From Chloroflexia bacterium (GTDB lineage: Bacteria > Chloroflexota > Chloroflexia > QHBQ01 > JADMIH01): a DNA stretch of 5,972 nucleotides. The position numbers and the translations under genes were made by a program. The number at the start of each line of letters is the position of its first letter. Within the stretch, counting starts at the first letter, position 1. Shown in pieces: positions 5,779 to 5,972 of the stretch. The stretch lies in assembly GCA_025927935.1 (NCBI GenBank), contig JAICKM010000448.1:1-5972 (forward strand), read 5' to 3'. Below the pieces are notes generated by a model. The model ran no database searches, was not told the origin of the DNA, and was given only the letters and a program-made list of their open reading frames with translations.

Positions 5779-5972
5779 AGTTCAACTGATAGCTGGGGCT
5801 GCTGAGCACCAGGCGCCACAGGCCGGTGAGCTTGAGCGTCCCGGGATCGCCGCCGAGATAGTTCACGAGCGGCCCTTGCAAGGGCGCGGACGGCACGGCG
5901 GGCAACGCTAACTCCAGCAGCGCCGCCACGATCGCGTCAGGTGTCGCCCGGCCCTGACCGCCGGCCAGGGCC
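5777..5972 (-). CDS. DUF1800-like protein, C-terminal fragment (runs off the right edge)
   Basis: Reading the - strand inward from 5971 gives 64 open codons ending at TAG (5779-5777). The fragment ends with TGLWRLVLSSPSYQLN. A short helix closing with SSP-(E/S)-(Y/F)-Q just before the stop is typical of the C-terminus of DUF1800 proteins, which are commonly encoded directly upstream of a DUF1501 gene as here. The preceding segment contains the hydrophobic helix AIVAALLELALP. The start and most of the protein lie outside the window, so domain content and export signal cannot be judged. The identification rests on the terminal motif plus gene order; on the fragment alone it would be weak. DUF1800 and DUF1501 proteins are usually both exported, and their joint function is unknown. 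Confidence 0.7.
   Translation of the reverse strand, partial: ALAGGQGRATPDAIVAALLELALPAVPSAPLQGPLVNYLGGDPGTLKLTGLWRLVLSSPSYQLN

Overview
The window is GC-rich bacterial DNA carrying four complete protein genes and one gene fragment. Short non-coding gaps between them are rich in inverted and tandem repeats. The gene set suggests a member of the Chloroflexota or a similar GC-rich, environmental lineage: a CcbP-type calcium-binding protein, a DUF1800/DUF1501 secreted pair, an AMP-forming acyl-CoA synthetase with a Gly-rich pocket, and two kinds of dispersed palindromic intergenic repeat. That taxonomic guess is an inference from gene families and repeat style. No marker gene in the window settles it.

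Layout. Positions 1-325 are non-coding as far as I can tell and hold one good sigma-70-like promoter (244-272). Three genes follow on the + strand: an acetyl-CoA-synthetase-like acyl-CoA ligase (326-2308), an IMP dehydrogenase guaB (2450-3895) and a small acidic CcbP-family protein (4073-4438). The gaps of 141 and 177 bases between them are each occupied by repeat structures that end close to the next gene's ribosome binding site. On the - strand, facing them, are a Tat-exported DUF1501 protein (4478-5767) and, upstream of it, the last 64 codons of a DUF1800-like gene that runs off the right edge (5777-5972). The two sets converge at 4438/4478, where a GC-rich hairpin (4460-4492) may serve as a shared terminator.

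How the genes relate. The + strand genes have unrelated jobs (acyl activation, guanine nucleotide synthesis, calcium binding), and the repeat-filled gaps argue against a tight operon. The two - strand genes are 9 bases apart and belong to families that commonly occur together, so they are very probably co-transcribed and co-functional, although their biochemical role is unknown.

I did not find a new defence, mobile or RNA system. The most useful leads concern known families. The acyl-CoA ligase lacks the tryptophan that restricts true acetyl-CoA synthetases to short acids. The IMP dehydrogenase has an altered catalytic flap. Two intergenic repeats look like members of dispersed, probably mobilisable, palindromic families.
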